DNA of 64,000 nucleotides from Sphingopyxis sp. UBA6723 (GTDB taxonomy: Bacteria; Pseudomonadota; Alphaproteobacteria; Sphingomonadales; Sphingomonadaceae): the NCBI RefSeq assembly GCF_002454115.1, contig NZ_DKIH01000009.1:19001-83000 (forward strand), read 5' to 3'. The notes below the pieces were generated by a model, which had not been told where the DNA came from, did no database searches, and saw nothing but the letters and a program-made list of their open reading frames with translations. Made by a program: the position numbers and the translations under genes. Positions 13,918 to 23,329 of this stretch are shown here, in pieces. Every line of letters begins with the position of its first letter. Positions within the stretch are counted from its first letter, which is position 1.

Positions 13918-16357
13918 TCTTCACCCGATGTGCGGCTTCGTCCAGCGCTGCAGAAGTTGCCTCGGCCAATTGCGCGACCGAGAAAGGTTTGGGCAGGAAC
14001 GCCACATCTTCAATGTTGATCGACTGGCGGAGCTGCTCCTCGGCGTAACCCGACATGAACAGCACCGGCAGGTCGGGGCGCTTGGCGCGCAGCGCGCGGA
14101 CCATCGCGGGGCCGTCCATCGTCGGCATCACCACGTCGCTGATGATCAGGTCGACTTCCGCCATCTGGGCAAATCGTTCGAGCCCCTCCTCACCCTGTGA
14201 CGCGGTGACAACGGTATAGCCCGCGCGGGTCAGCGCGCGTTCGGCCACCGCACGCACCATATCCTCGTCCTCGACGAGCAGGATGGTGCCGGTGCCCCAT
14301 TGGCTTTTCTTGGGCTTGACGGGCGGCGGCGCGACCACCGGCGTGTCGGTGCCCGCGCGATGAACGGGGAGATAGATGAAAAAGCTGGTCCCCTGCCCCG
14401 GCTGGCTGTCGGCAAAGATATAACCCGCCGATTGCTTGATGATGCCGTAAACGGTCGACAGCCCCAGCCCGGTCCCCTTGCCCACATCCTTGGTGGTAAA
14501 GAAAGGCTCGAAAATCTTGGGCAGCACATCGGCGGAAATGCCGGTGCCGGTATCGCTGACCTTCAGCGCGCAATAATCGGCGGGCGGCATGAATTCATTG
14601 CCCATCTGGCGCACATCCGCCGCCGATACCGGATAGGTTTCGATCGTCAGCGTCCCGCCGCCCGGCATTGCGTCGCGCGCGTTGACCGCCAGGTTGATGA
14701 TCACCTGCTCCAGCTGCCCCGGATCGGCGCGCACCGCGCCCAGCCCGCGGCCATGATGGACCGCCAGCTGGACCGTCTCGCCGATCAGCCGCTTGAGCAG
14801 GTGCGACACCTCTGAAATCACGTCGGGCAGTTGCAGGATCTGCGGCCGCAGCGTCTGTTGCCGCGAAAAGGCGAGCAGTTGCCGCGTCAGGCTGGCGGCG
14901 CGGTTGGCGTTGCTGCGGATCTGCTGGATATCGTCATAGTCGCTGTCGCCCGGCGTGTGACGCATCAGCATCAGGTCGCAGGCGCCCAGAACAGCGGTCA
15001 GGATATTGTTGAAATCATGCGCGACCCCGCCGGCCAGCTGGCCCACGGCCTGCATTTTCGACGCCTGCGCGACTTGGCGTTTCAGCCGCGATTCCTCGCT
15101 CGAATCCTTGAGGCTGAGCAGCACCGCCGCCTCGCCCAGTCCACGGACCCCGACGACGCGCATCGACACCGGATCGCCGCTCTGCCCCGCCAGCCGGATC
15201 GACAGGTCGCCGCCGACCTGCTGGCCGCTGCTGTGGCGGCGGATCATGTCGGCGAGCGGTCCCTTATCCTCGCCGACCACAATGTCGCCGGGATAGCGGG
15301 GCATTTTGCCCTCGCCCAGGTTCGCTGCGCGCACAAAGGCGCGGTTCATATAGAGAAAGCGCCCGTCGCGATCGACCATCGCCAAGCCGAAGGGCAAAAG
15401 CGACAGCAAGGTTTCGACATAGGTCTGTGCGGTGCCACGGTCGGCCGGACCCATTTCCTCGTCGAGCAGCGCGAGCAGCACGGGGCCATTGGTGTCGGCC
15501 GGAGCGAGCGGGATTTGCAGCATCCGCACCGGGGTGGCGCGATCGCCCTCGCGCGCGAAATAGAGCGCGCCGCCGTCGTCGATCCGCAGCATCGGCGCAA
15601 CATCGCGGCCAGCGTAATGGCCGGCATCATCCTCGCCCAGCGCGCGGAGCAGGAACGCCTGATTGGCGACGCGCAGCCGCCCCTCGGCATTGACCAGCGC
15701 CGCCATCACCCCGGCATGGCTGAGGGTACGCCCCGCGGGGCCATCGAGGTGTCGGGTAATTTCCGACGCCAGATCCAGCCTCTCGACCGCAGAAAAACGC
15801 CAGACAAGATAGTCTTCGGCCTGCCCGGTGCGCGTCACATGGGCGCGCAATTGCAGCGGCCCGATCGCGAGCCCGTCGGCACGCCCCTCACCATCGCGCC
15901 ACGCCATGCGCCCGGCATTCTTCAGCACATCGGCACCGCGTGCCTCAAGCGGCAGACCGGGCGGGGTAACGAAACCACCCATCCAGGTGCCGAACAAATC
16001 ATTCGCGCACACCATCCGGCCAGCGCGGTCGGTGACCGCAATCGCAACGTCATCGTGATTGACCGCTTGGCGCAGCATTGTCCAATCAGGCGCCGCTGCA
16101 TCGCTCGCGACGGCGGCGGGGAACAAGCGGCGCGCCAGCACCACCCCACCGACCGCCAGCGCAAGTCCGGCGGCGAAACCGGCGGCGAGCACCGTGTCGC
16201 GTGTGGCCCAGAACAGCAGCGCCACCGAAAGGAGCGCCAGCCCGCCGAGAAGGCCCATGTCGACACGCGACAGCCCGTTCGGTACCGCGAGCGGGCCGAC
16301 GTCACCCGCCCCCCTGCCGATATCGGAATCAGCGGAAGGCAGGCTCGTCGCGGTCAA
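13910..16357 (-). CDS. cckA: Cell-cycle hybrid histidine kinase CckA
   Basis: 815-aa membrane hybrid kinase/phosphatase. Two transmembrane helices at about 34-80 are followed by PAS-like segments (about 95-200, 210-300, 315-415), the DHp domain with the CckA signature MQAVGQLAGGVAHDFNNILTA (His447), and an ATPase domain with NLAVNARDAMPGGG, DTGTGI and GKGTGLGLS. The C-terminal receiver has phospho-acceptor Asp741 in IISDVVMP. CckA feeds phosphate through ChpT (encoded at 31531) to CtrA and CpdR, controlling division, motility and, in Rhodobacter, gene-transfer-agent lysis. The assigned start is a TTG at 16357; an ATG at 16258 just before the first transmembrane helix is an alternative. Confidence 0.93.
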   Translation of the reverse strand: MTATSLPSADSDIGRGAGDVGPLAVPNGLSRVDMGLLGGLALLSVALLFWATRDTVLAAGFAAGLALAVGGVVLARRLFPAAVASDAAAPDWTMLRQAVNHDDVAIAVTDRAGRMVCANDLFGTWMGGFVTPPGLPLEARGADVLKNAGRMAWRDGEGRADGLAIGPLQLRAHVTRTGQAEDYLVWRFSAVERLDLASEITRHLDGPAGRTLSHAGVMAALVNAEGRLRVANQAFLLRALGEDDAGHYAGRDVAPMLRIDDGGALYFAREGDRATPVRMLQIPLAPADTNGPVLLALLDEEMGPADRGTAQTYVETLLSLLPFGLAMVDRDGRFLYMNRAFVRAANLGEGKMPRYPGDIVVGEDKGPLADMIRRHSSGQQVGGDLSIRLAGQSGDPVSMRVVGVRGLGEAAVLLSLKDSSEESRLKRQVAQASKMQAVGQLAGGVAHDFNNILTAVLGACDLMLMRHTPGDSDYDDIQQIRSNANRAASLTRQLLAFSRQQTLRPQILQLPDVISEVSHLLKRLIGETVQLAVHHGRGLGAVRADPGQLEQVIINLAVNARDAMPGGGTLTIETYPVSAADVRQMGNEFMPPADYCALKVSDTGTGISADVLPKIFEPFFTTKDVGKGTGLGLSTVYGIIKQSAGYIFADSQPGQGTSFFIYLPVHRAGTDTPVVAPPPVKPKKSQWGTGTILLVEDEDMVRAVAERALTRAGYTVVTASQGEEGLERFAQMAEVDLIISDVVMPTMDGPAMVRALRAKRPDLPVLFMSGYAEEQLRQSINIEDVAFLPKPFSVAQLAEATSAALDEAAHRVKNG

Positions 16358-16380
16358 TGACAGACTTTCTTATCGGAGCA

Positions 16381-18441
16381 TCACCAGATGCGAACACGGT
16401 CCTTGGGCGCCAGATACAGCTTCTGGCCTTCCTTGATCTGGTACGCCTTATACCACGGGTCAAGGTTGCGCGAGACCCAAGTCCGCTGGATCGACGGCGA
16501 ATGCGGATCGGTGGTGATCCGCTGCGACAGATTCTGGTCGCGGTAGTTGCGGCGCCACACCTGCGCCCAGCCCAGGAAGAAGCGCTGGTCGCCGGTCAGC
16601 CCGCCCAGCACCGGGGCTTCCTTGCCGCCCAGCGACGCCTTGTACGCGTCATAGGCAACGGTCAGCCCCGCCAGATCGCCGATATTTTCGCCCAGCGTAA
16701 AGGTACCGTCGAGCTTTTCGCCCGGCAGCACTTCATAGGCGTCATATTGCGCGATCAGCGCCTTGCCTGCGGCCTCGAACGCGGCGACGTCGGCGGGGGT
16801 CCACCAGTCGGCGAGCTTGCCGGTTTCGTCATATTTGGCGCCCTGGTCGTCGAAATGATGGCTGATCTCGTGACCGATCACCGCGCCGATACCGCCATAG
16901 TTGATCGCCGGGTCGGCGTGCGGATCGAAAAAGGGCGGCTGCAGGATCGCGGCGGGAAAGACGATCTCGTTCATGCCGAAATTGGCATAGGCGTTGACCG
17001 TCATCGGGGTCATACCCCATTCCCAGCGGCGGATCGGCCCGCCGAGGCGGCTGATATTGTCGTCATGTACGAACTGGTTCGACCGCAGCGCGTTGCCGAA
17101 CAGGTCGTCGGCCTTGATCTCCAGCTTGCTATAATCCTTCCACCGGTCGGGATAGCCGATCTTGGTGGTGAAATTGGCGAGCTTCTGCTTCGCCTTGACC
17201 TTCGTCGCAGGCTGCATCCAGGCCAGCCCGTCGATACGGCGGCCCATCGCGGCAAGGACGTTCTGGACCAGTTCGTCCATCGCCGCCTTGGTTTCGGGCG
17301 GGAAATATTTCGCGACATAGTCCTGACCGACGGCTTCGCCCAGATTGCCGGTGGTGAAATCGACCGCGCGCTTCCAGCGTTCCTGCATCTGCGGCGTGCC
17401 CGACAGGGCGGTACCATAGAAAGAGAAGCTTTCCTGCGCGAACTTCTCGGGCAGCACGCCCGAAAAGCCGTTGAGACTGCGCACCAGCAGCGCGTCGCGG
17501 ATCACCGCGATCGGCGCGTCGGCGAGCAGCTTGGCTTCGCCGGTAAACGCGCTCGGCTGCGACACCAGCAGCGAATCTTCGTTGACGCCCAGACCGCGGA
17601 TGAAGGTCGCCCAGTCGAACCCGGGCGCTGCGGCCGCCAGCTCGGCGATCGTCATCTTGTTATAGACTTTGGTCGCGTCGCTGCTGTCGTTCTTGTCCCA
17701 ATGAACGGTCGCGATCTGCTTTTCGAAATCATAGATCGCCTTGGCGCGCGCCGCAGCGTTGGTTTCGCCCGCCAGCGTCAGGACATTCTCCAGATGCTTC
17801 AGATAAGCGGCCTGCAACTTGCCGTTCCGCTCATTGTCCTTCAGGTAGAAATCACGGTCGGGCATACCGATGCCGCCCTGAAAAATCGTGTAGATATAGG
17901 TTTCGGGGTTCTTGTCGTCCTGGCCGACGTAGCCGCCGAAGAAATGCTGGACGCCGTTGCGGTCAGCTTCGGCGAGCAGCGCGGCGAGGCCGGGCTTATC
18001 GACCGCCCGGATCTTCGCGAGCCACGGCTGGATCGGTGCGAGTCCCTTGGCTTCAACGGCGGTAACATCCAGATAGGCGGCATAATTGCGGCCGATCATA
18101 CTGTTCGGATCGGTCTTCGCGGCGTCCAGGATTTCGCGGGTGCGCTGCTGCGACAGGTCGCCAAGCGCGGTGAACATGCCATAGTTCGACTTGTCGTCGG
18201 GGATCGGGGTGTTCTTGGCCCAGGTGCCATTAGCATAGGCATAGAAATCGTCGCCCGGCGCAACGCTTGTATCCATGCCCGCGGTGTCGAAGCCGAAGGT
18301 CCCAAGCTCGGGCTTGGCCGCCGGTTCCGCAGCAGGCGCGGGCGCCGCCTTTTCCTTGGCAACAGCCGAAGCGGCGGTCATCAATACGGCGCCCAGCGCG
18401 GCGGTCGCCAGCAGGCGCGAAGAAACATGCAAAAGATTCAT
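16381..18441 (-). CDS. M13-family zinc metallopeptidase (neprilysin/PepO-like)
   Basis: 686-aa exported endopeptidase. An N-terminal signal peptide (LLATAALGAVLMTAASAVA) is followed by the M13 N-terminal domain and the catalytic domain. Seen there are NAYANFGMNEIVFPAAILQPPFF, the zinc motif HEISHHFDDQG at about 523 and the third-ligand motif GENIGDLAGL at about 584. The C-terminus ends in a W, as is usual for M13 enzymes. It cleaves oligopeptides in the periplasm or outside the cell. The gene appears monocistronic, between cckA and a DUF2062 gene. Confidence 0.95.
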   Translation of the reverse strand: MNLLHVSSRLLATAALGAVLMTAASAVAKEKAAPAPAAEPAAKPELGTFGFDTAGMDTSVAPGDDFYAYANGTWAKNTPIPDDKSNYGMFTALGDLSQQRTREILDAAKTDPNSMIGRNYAAYLDVTAVEAKGLAPIQPWLAKIRAVDKPGLAALLAEADRNGVQHFFGGYVGQDDKNPETYIYTIFQGGIGMPDRDFYLKDNERNGKLQAAYLKHLENVLTLAGETNAAARAKAIYDFEKQIATVHWDKNDSSDATKVYNKMTIAELAAAAPGFDWATFIRGLGVNEDSLLVSQPSAFTGEAKLLADAPIAVIRDALLVRSLNGFSGVLPEKFAQESFSFYGTALSGTPQMQERWKRAVDFTTGNLGEAVGQDYVAKYFPPETKAAMDELVQNVLAAMGRRIDGLAWMQPATKVKAKQKLANFTTKIGYPDRWKDYSKLEIKADDLFGNALRSNQFVHDDNISRLGGPIRRWEWGMTPMTVNAYANFGMNEIVFPAAILQPPFFDPHADPAINYGGIGAVIGHEISHHFDDQGAKYDETGKLADWWTPADVAAFEAAGKALIAQYDAYEVLPGEKLDGTFTLGENIGDLAGLTVAYDAYKASLGGKEAPVLGGLTGDQRFFLGWAQVWRRNYRDQNLSQRITTDPHSPSIQRTWVSRNLDPWYKAYQIKEGQKLYLAPKDRVRIW

Positions 18442-18537
18442 GATAGGCCCCAGTTCTCAAAACGAAGCAACCACGCGCAGCGCGTTGGCGCCGCCCGATA
18501 TTGCGATGGGATAGCTATACGGCGGCGCGCGGGCGGT

Positions 18538-19152
18538 TCAACCGGCGGGGGTGTCGCTCGTCGATGCCTCATGTCGTTGGTCGCGCGCCCGCTGCAATTT
18601 GCGCCGCCAGCGCAGGCGAATCCAATTGTCCCAGATAATCGAGGCAACCACATAGCCGACCGCTGCCGATACGACCGAAATGACCAGTAGCCCCGCCATC
18701 ATCGCAGGCGCCGCGTCCGAAAACACCCAGCGCGCCCACTCGCCCGCCGACGCGCCATGTTCGATCATCGCCGCAAAGGTTGCGCTATTGGCTTGCAGCC
18801 CGAACAGCCAATCGCCCAGCCACACCGACGCCAGAATGATGAACGGCGTGGTCACCGGGTTCGACAGGAACGTCATCGCGGCGCCGATCGGGATATTGGC
18901 GCGCACCGGCAGCGCGAGCAGCGCGACCCCCAAAATCTGGATACCCGGGATCAGAAAAAAAATGCCGACGAACAGGCCCAGCGCGGTCCCGCGCGGCACC
19001 GAGGTGCGGGTGAAGCGCCACAAATGGCTGTGCGCGACCCTATGGGCAAACGGCTTGACGAAACGGCTCGCGAGCAGTTCGTCGCGCGTCGGCGAATTGC
19101 GGCGGATCCAGTTCATCACCGCCGCCTTGTCCTTGGGCTTGCCGCCGCTCAC
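18538..19152 (-). CDS. DUF2062 membrane protein
   Basis: 204-aa integral membrane protein of the DUF2062 family. The conserved block SVPRGTALGLFVGIFFLIPG is followed by hydrophobic helices (about 55-80, 90-115, 155-178) and the motif FLSNPVTTPFIILASVWLGDWL. The termini are basic. The function of DUF2062 is not established. The GTG start overlaps the smpB stop codon as GTGA, so the two genes are translationally coupled, and dapA lies upstream in the same run. Confidence 0.9.
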   Translation of the reverse strand: MSGGKPKDKAAVMNWIRRNSPTRDELLASRFVKPFAHRVAHSHLWRFTRTSVPRGTALGLFVGIFFLIPGIQILGVALLALPVRANIPIGAAMTFLSNPVTTPFIILASVWLGDWLFGLQANSATFAAMIEHGASAGEWARWVFSDAAPAMMAGLLVISVVSAAVGYVVASIIWDNWIRLRWRRKLQRARDQRHEASTSDTPAG

Positions 19153-19634
19153 CCGCGCTCTTTCATCAGTCGCTGCTTGTCGCGCTTCCAGTCGCGTTCC
19201 TTGATCGACTCCCGCTTGTCATGCGCCTTCTTGCCCTTGGCGAGCGCAAGCTCGACCTTCGCGCGGCCGCGGCTGTTGAAATAAACCGACAGCGGGACAA
19301 GCGTCATGCCCTGCCGCGCGACGCCGGCGTACATCTTGTTGATCTCGCGGCCGCTCAAAAGCAGCTTGCGGGGGCGCTTGGGTTCGTGATTGTGGCGGTT
19401 GCCGTGACTGAATTCGGGGATGTTGCTGTTGATCAGCCACACCTCATTGCCCTTCACCTCGGCATAACTCTCGGCGATTGTGCCTTCGCCAAAACGCAGC
19501 GATTTGACCTCGGTGCCCTGGAGCGCGATGCCTGCCTCGAACACCTGTTCGATGGCAAAGTCGAACCGCGCGCGCCGGTTTTCGGCGACGACCTTTTTCT
19601 TGTCGAATTCGGCGGCGGACTGCGGACGGGCCAT
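19149..19634 (-). CDS. smpB: SsrA-binding protein (trans-translation)
   Basis: 161-aa SmpB, which binds tmRNA and brings it to stalled ribosomes. Seen: the core ENRRARFDFAIEQVFEAGIAL-GTEVKSLR (divided here), LINSNIPEFSHGN, the RKLLLSGREINKM block and the basic C-terminal tail GKKAHDKRESIKERDWKRDKQ, which enters the mRNA channel. The ATG at 19634 gives the usual start of the protein; a longer frame upstream overlaps dapA and is not used. Gene order dapA-smpB-DUF2062 on the minus strand suggests an operon. The tmRNA gene itself is not in the window. Confidence 0.97.
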   Translation of the reverse strand: MARPQSAAEFDKKKVVAENRRARFDFAIEQVFEAGIALQGTEVKSLRFGEGTIAESYAEVKGNEVWLINSNIPEFSHGNRHNHEPKRPRKLLLSGREINKMYAGVARQGMTLVPLSVYFNSRGRAKVELALAKGKKAHDKRESIKERDWKRDKQRLMKERG

Positions 19635-19642
19635 AATGAAAC

Positions 19643-20518
19643 CTAAATCACTCCTGCCGCGGACAGCGCGGCATCGACGGTGGCGCGCGAGGCTGCGTCC
19701 GCCGGGATAATAGGTAGGCGCACTTCGGGCGAAAACCAGTCGTGGACGCGCGACAGCGCATATTTGACCGGCCCGGGCGAGGTGTCGGAGAACATCGCCT
19801 GATGCAGATCGAACAGGCGGTCGTGCAACACCAGCGCCCGCGCCCAGTCGGCCGCAGCACAGGCCGCAGCAAAATCGGCGCAGAGCCGCGGCGCGACATT
19901 GGCGGTCACCGAAATGCAGCCGACGCCGCCCATCACCGCATGCGGCAGCCACAGATCGTCGTTGCCGCTCAGCTGGCAGAAATCGGTTCCGGCACCCGCG
20001 CGATGGACCGTCACCCGCGCCAGATCGCCGCTCGCATCCTTGATCGCGACGACCGAGGGGATTTCGGCGAGCTTGCACAGCGTTTCGGCGCTGATGTCGG
20101 CAACCGTCCGGCCAGGGACGTTATAAACAACGATCGGCAGGTCGCTGGCGTCGGCGAGCGCCTTGAAATGCGCGATCATCCCGGCTTGGCTCGGACGATT
20201 GTAATAGGGGGCAACGATCAGCGCCGCTGCTGCGCCCGCCGCTTGCGCATAGCTCATATGGCGAACCGCCGTGGCGGTGTCGTTCGACCCGCACCCGGCG
20301 ATCACCGGCACCCGGCCCGCTGCGGCCTGGATGCAGCTGTCGATCACCTGGTAATGTTCGTCGAACCCCAGCGTCGGGCTTTCGCCGGTCGTACCGCACG
20401 GGACCAGCGCGCTGGTCCCTTCTTTGATCTGCCAATCAATAAGGCGCGCGAAGGCGGGCGCGTCGAACGCCCCATCACGAAATGGCGTCACCAAAGCGGG
20501 AATAGACCCCGAAAACAT
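19643..20518 (-). CDS. dapA: 4-hydroxy-tetrahydrodipicolinate synthase
   Basis: 291-aa class I aldolase condensing pyruvate with aspartate semialdehyde, the first committed step to diaminopimelate and lysine. Family motifs: PALVTPFRDG at the start, GTTGESPTL (substrate loop), APYYNRPSQAGM, YNVPGRT (active-site Tyr) and VVAIKDASGDL with the Schiff-base Lys at about 162. A good AAAGGAG precedes the ATG. It heads the dapA-smpB-DUF2062 run and is divergent from the lytic transglycosylase gene, both contributing to peptidoglycan biology. Confidence 0.97.
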   Translation of the reverse strand: MFSGSIPALVTPFRDGAFDAPAFARLIDWQIKEGTSALVPCGTTGESPTLGFDEHYQVIDSCIQAAAGRVPVIAGCGSNDTATAVRHMSYAQAAGAAAALIVAPYYNRPSQAGMIAHFKALADASDLPIVVYNVPGRTVADISAETLCKLAEIPSVVAIKDASGDLARVTVHRAGAGTDFCQLSGNDDLWLPHAVMGGVGCISVTANVAPRLCADFAAACAAADWARALVLHDRLFDLHQAMFSDTSPGPVKYALSRVHDWFSPEVRLPIIPADAASRATVDAALSAAGVI

Positions 20519-20618
20519 GCCCCGCTCCTTTACAAAAACACGGCCCAGCCGGTAGAGTCCCGACGGCGCGCCGCTAATGGACGCCTATTCAGCGCCCCGC
20601 AAGGAGTTTGGCACTAAC

Positions 20619-22646
20619 ATGCACGGCATGAACACGCTGCCCCGTATTTCGCGCCTGGCGCTCGCCATGGCCCTCCTCATTCCGACGGCGGCCACCGCCA
20701 GCGAACTCACCCCTGAGCAGATGGCGTGGTATCGCGCCCAGATGGGGCTGGCTTCGACTTCGGGACCACCGCCCTCTACCAATTCGGTCGGCGATGCGGT
20801 GATGGAATGGCGCCGCCTGACCGCCAACACCGGCGCCTCGTTCGATCAGCTGTCGCGCTTCCTGATGACCAACAAGGGCTGGCCCGACGCCGACAAGATG
20901 CGCACGCGCGCCGAAAAGGCGATCGCGATCGACAGCTTCGATCCGCCGCGCACCCTCGCCTATTTTCAGGCCTATCCGCCGCAGACCGCCAGCGGCCATT
21001 TGCGCCACGCGCTGGCGCTCAACGCATCGGGCCGCCGGGACGAGGCCAATGCCGCGGTGCGCCGCGCGTGGGTCAGCGGGCCGTTGGACGATGCCGAGAC
21101 CAGCCGCGTGCTTGGCCTGTTCCCGGGCGCGATCACGCCCGCCGATCACGACGCCCGGATGGACCGGCTGCTGTGGTCGGGCGCGACCGGCGCAGCGAGC
21201 CGCCAGCTTGCCTATACCTCACCCGAACGGCGCAGCGTCTTTGCCGCGCGCCTCGCGATGCGCAGCAGCGCAGTCGACGCCGCGTTTCAGGCCTCGGCGG
21301 TCGAAAGCGCCAATCCGTCGCTGATCCGCAGCGATGCCGGCTATATCACCGACAAGGCGACCTGGCTGCGCCAGACAGGACGCGTCGGCGAAGCGCGCGC
21401 GTTGCTGGCGGCGCCACGCTCGCTCGCCAAGGCGCCGACCGATCCCGAGGAATGGATCGAAACGCTGCTGACCAACGCGCGGCAGGCCGACAGCGGCGGC
21501 GACAAGCTGACCGCCTATAATATCGCGCGGCAGATCGACGATGCGTTCCCGCCGGGAACGGTGATCCGCGAAACCCCGCTCAGCATCCGAGACGATTACA
21601 CGTCGCTCGCGTGGCTCGCGGGCCAGCTGGCTTACAAGGATCTGCGCCGCCCTGCCGAGGCGGTGCGTCTGTACCGCGCTTATGGCGAGGCGGCGCGATC
21701 GGCGCAGACGCGTACCAAGGGCTTTTATTGGGCCGGACGCGCGGCGCTGGCGGCGGGCGACCGCGGCACCGCCAATGCGCATTTCGCCGACGCCGCCCAG
21801 CATTATGACCAATTCTATGGCCAGCTTGCGCTCGAACGGCTGGGCCGTCCGCAGCCCAAGCCGACCCCCAACCCGACAATCCGGGTCAGCGATGAAGAGA
21901 AGCGCAACTTCAACGACGACCGGCTCGTCCGCGCGGCGCGCGCCCTCGGCGAAATCGGCGCGTGGCGTGAGCAGACCCTGTTCCTGCGCGCGCTGTCGCA
22001 AAAGGCGACGTCGCCCGCCGACCATATCCTCGCAGGACAATTGGCATCGCAGATCGGCCGCCCCGACCTGGGCGTCATGATCGGCCGCAGCGCGCAGGCG
22101 AACAGCCTCGACGCGGTCGAGGTCGCCGGTTTCCCTACCGTGCGCGTGCCTGCGGGACATGAAGGCAACTGGACCTTCATCCACGCGATCACCCGCCAGG
22201 AAAGCCAGTTCGACCGGCAAGCGATCAGTCATGCCGGGGCGCGCGGCATGATGCAGCTGATGCCCGGCACAGCGAACGAGGTCGCGGGCAAACTCGGGCT
22301 GTCGTATAATCGCGACCTGCTGACCAGCGACACCAACTATAACATGATGCTGGGATCGACCTATTTTCAGCAGATGCTGCGCTATTATGGCGGCAGCTAT
22401 CCGCTGGCGACGGCGGCTTACAACGCCGGGCCGGGCAATGTGAACAAGTGGCTGCGCGCCAATGGCGATCCGCGCACCGGGTCGATCGACATCCTCGACT
22501 GGATCGAGGCGATCCCGATCTTCGAGACGAAGAATTATGTCCAGCGCGTGCTCGAAAATGCGGTGGTTTACGACACGCTGCAACCGGGCAAGACGTTGCC
22601 GCAGGCGCCGCTCAGCTTCTACCTCGGCAAACGTACGCCGGGGTAA
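20619..22646 (+). CDS. Soluble lytic murein transglycosylase (Slt-type)
   Basis: 675-aa periplasmic enzyme cleaving glycan strands with 1,6-anhydro product formation. A signal peptide (ALAMALLIPTAATAS) is followed by a long alpha-superhelical U-type domain (about 40-490) and the C-terminal SLT domain. That domain shows AITRQESQFD with catalytic Glu at about 528, GARGMMQLMPGTA, NMMLGSTYFQQML and ATAAYNAGPGNVNKW. The start at 20619 is preceded by AAGGAG; a longer in-frame start at 20577 lacks one. Divergent from dapA. Not named because several Slt/MltE-type paralogues exist in related genomes. Confidence 0.95.
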   Translation: MHGMNTLPRISRLALAMALLIPTAATASELTPEQMAWYRAQMGLASTSGPPPSTNSVGDAVMEWRRLTANTGASFDQLSRFLMTNKGWPDADKMRTRAEKAIAIDSFDPPRTLAYFQAYPPQTASGHLRHALALNASGRRDEANAAVRRAWVSGPLDDAETSRVLGLFPGAITPADHDARMDRLLWSGATGAASRQLAYTSPERRSVFAARLAMRSSAVDAAFQASAVESANPSLIRSDAGYITDKATWLRQTGRVGEARALLAAPRSLAKAPTDPEEWIETLLTNARQADSGGDKLTAYNIARQIDDAFPPGTVIRETPLSIRDDYTSLAWLAGQLAYKDLRRPAEAVRLYRAYGEAARSAQTRTKGFYWAGRAALAAGDRGTANAHFADAAQHYDQFYGQLALERLGRPQPKPTPNPTIRVSDEEKRNFNDDRLVRAARALGEIGAWREQTLFLRALSQKATSPADHILAGQLASQIGRPDLGVMIGRSAQANSLDAVEVAGFPTVRVPAGHEGNWTFIHAITRQESQFDRQAISHAGARGMMQLMPGTANEVAGKLGLSYNRDLLTSDTNYNMMLGSTYFQQMLRYYGGSYPLATAAYNAGPGNVNKWLRANGDPRTGSIDILDWIEAIPIFETKNYVQRVLENAVVYDTLQPGKTLPQAPLSFYLGKRTPG

Positions 22647-22663
22647 GGCCGCATGTGCTACCA

Positions 22664-22744
22664 TCGTCATCCCGGCGAAGGCCGGGATCTCAACCTCGCG
22701 TCGGATCGTAACGGCGAGATCCCGGCCTGCGCCGGGATGACGAG
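22664..22744. repeat. Palindromic repeat with CGTCATCCCGGC arms
   Basis: CGTCATCCCGGCGAAGGCCG on the left pairs with CGGCCTGCGCCGGGATGACG on the right, around a short centre. The left half recurs alone at about 44059-44082. It is a REP-like element common in proteobacterial intergenic regions and lies between the transglycosylase and greB genes. Confidence 0.85.
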
Positions 22745-22759
22745 ATAGAGCCTAAATCC

Positions 22760-23242
22760 GTGACGCCGGACAAAGCCAATATCATCAGCCCCGCAGGCTT
22801 TGCCGCGCTGCGCACCGAATATGATTCGCTGCTCGGGGATGAGCGGCCGAAGCTCGTCGAGGTGATCAGTTGGGCCGCGGGCAATGGCGACCGCAGCGAG
22901 AATGGCGACTATATCTATGGCCGCAAACGGCTGCGTGAGATCGATCGGCGCTTGTCGTTCCTGGCGCGCCGGATGAAGGCAGCCCGCGTGGTCGATCCAG
23001 CGGAGCAGCCTGACAAAAGCCGCATCTGGTTCGGCGCCACCGCCGAGCTCGCCGACGACGACGATGCACGGCGCACCGTCACGCTCGTCGGGGATGATGA
23101 AGCCGAAGCGGGCTTCGGCCGGATCGGCTGGAACAGCCCGCTCGCCCGCGCGCTGCGCGGCGCCGCGGTCGGCGATGTGCGGGTGGTCCAACTGCCGTCG
23201 GGGCCGAAGGAATGGGAAGTCATCGCAATCGAGTATCGCTAG
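22760..23242 (+). CDS. greB: Transcription elongation factor GreB
   Basis: 160-aa GreA/GreB family factor that stimulates transcript cleavage by backtracked RNA polymerase. The N-terminal coiled coil carries the GreB signature NGDRSENGDYIYGRKRLREIDRR, with the acidic tip residues that enter the secondary channel. The C-terminal FKBP-like domain follows, with SPLARALRGAAVGDVRVV. A GTG at 22760 is the start; the ribosome binding site is weak. The gene lies immediately after a palindromic repeat. Confidence 0.95.
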   Translation: MTPDKANIISPAGFAALRTEYDSLLGDERPKLVEVISWAAGNGDRSENGDYIYGRKRLREIDRRLSFLARRMKAARVVDPAEQPDKSRIWFGATAELADDDDARRTVTLVGDDEAEAGFGRIGWNSPLARALRGAAVGDVRVVQLPSGPKEWEVIAIEYR

Positions 23243-23329
23243 GCGCTTCATGGTGCGCCCCATCACTGACGCGGGCTGGACCGACAGCTAACAGACGATA
23301 ATCTCGACCAGATGGAGGGTTTTGGGGCG

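Noticed and set aside
14831..18690. Long plus-strand frames (for example 16078-18690, 870 codons) opposite cckA and the M13 peptidase gene
   Set aside because: Complement of conserved genes; amino-acid composition is typical of antisense frames and there is no ribosome site.
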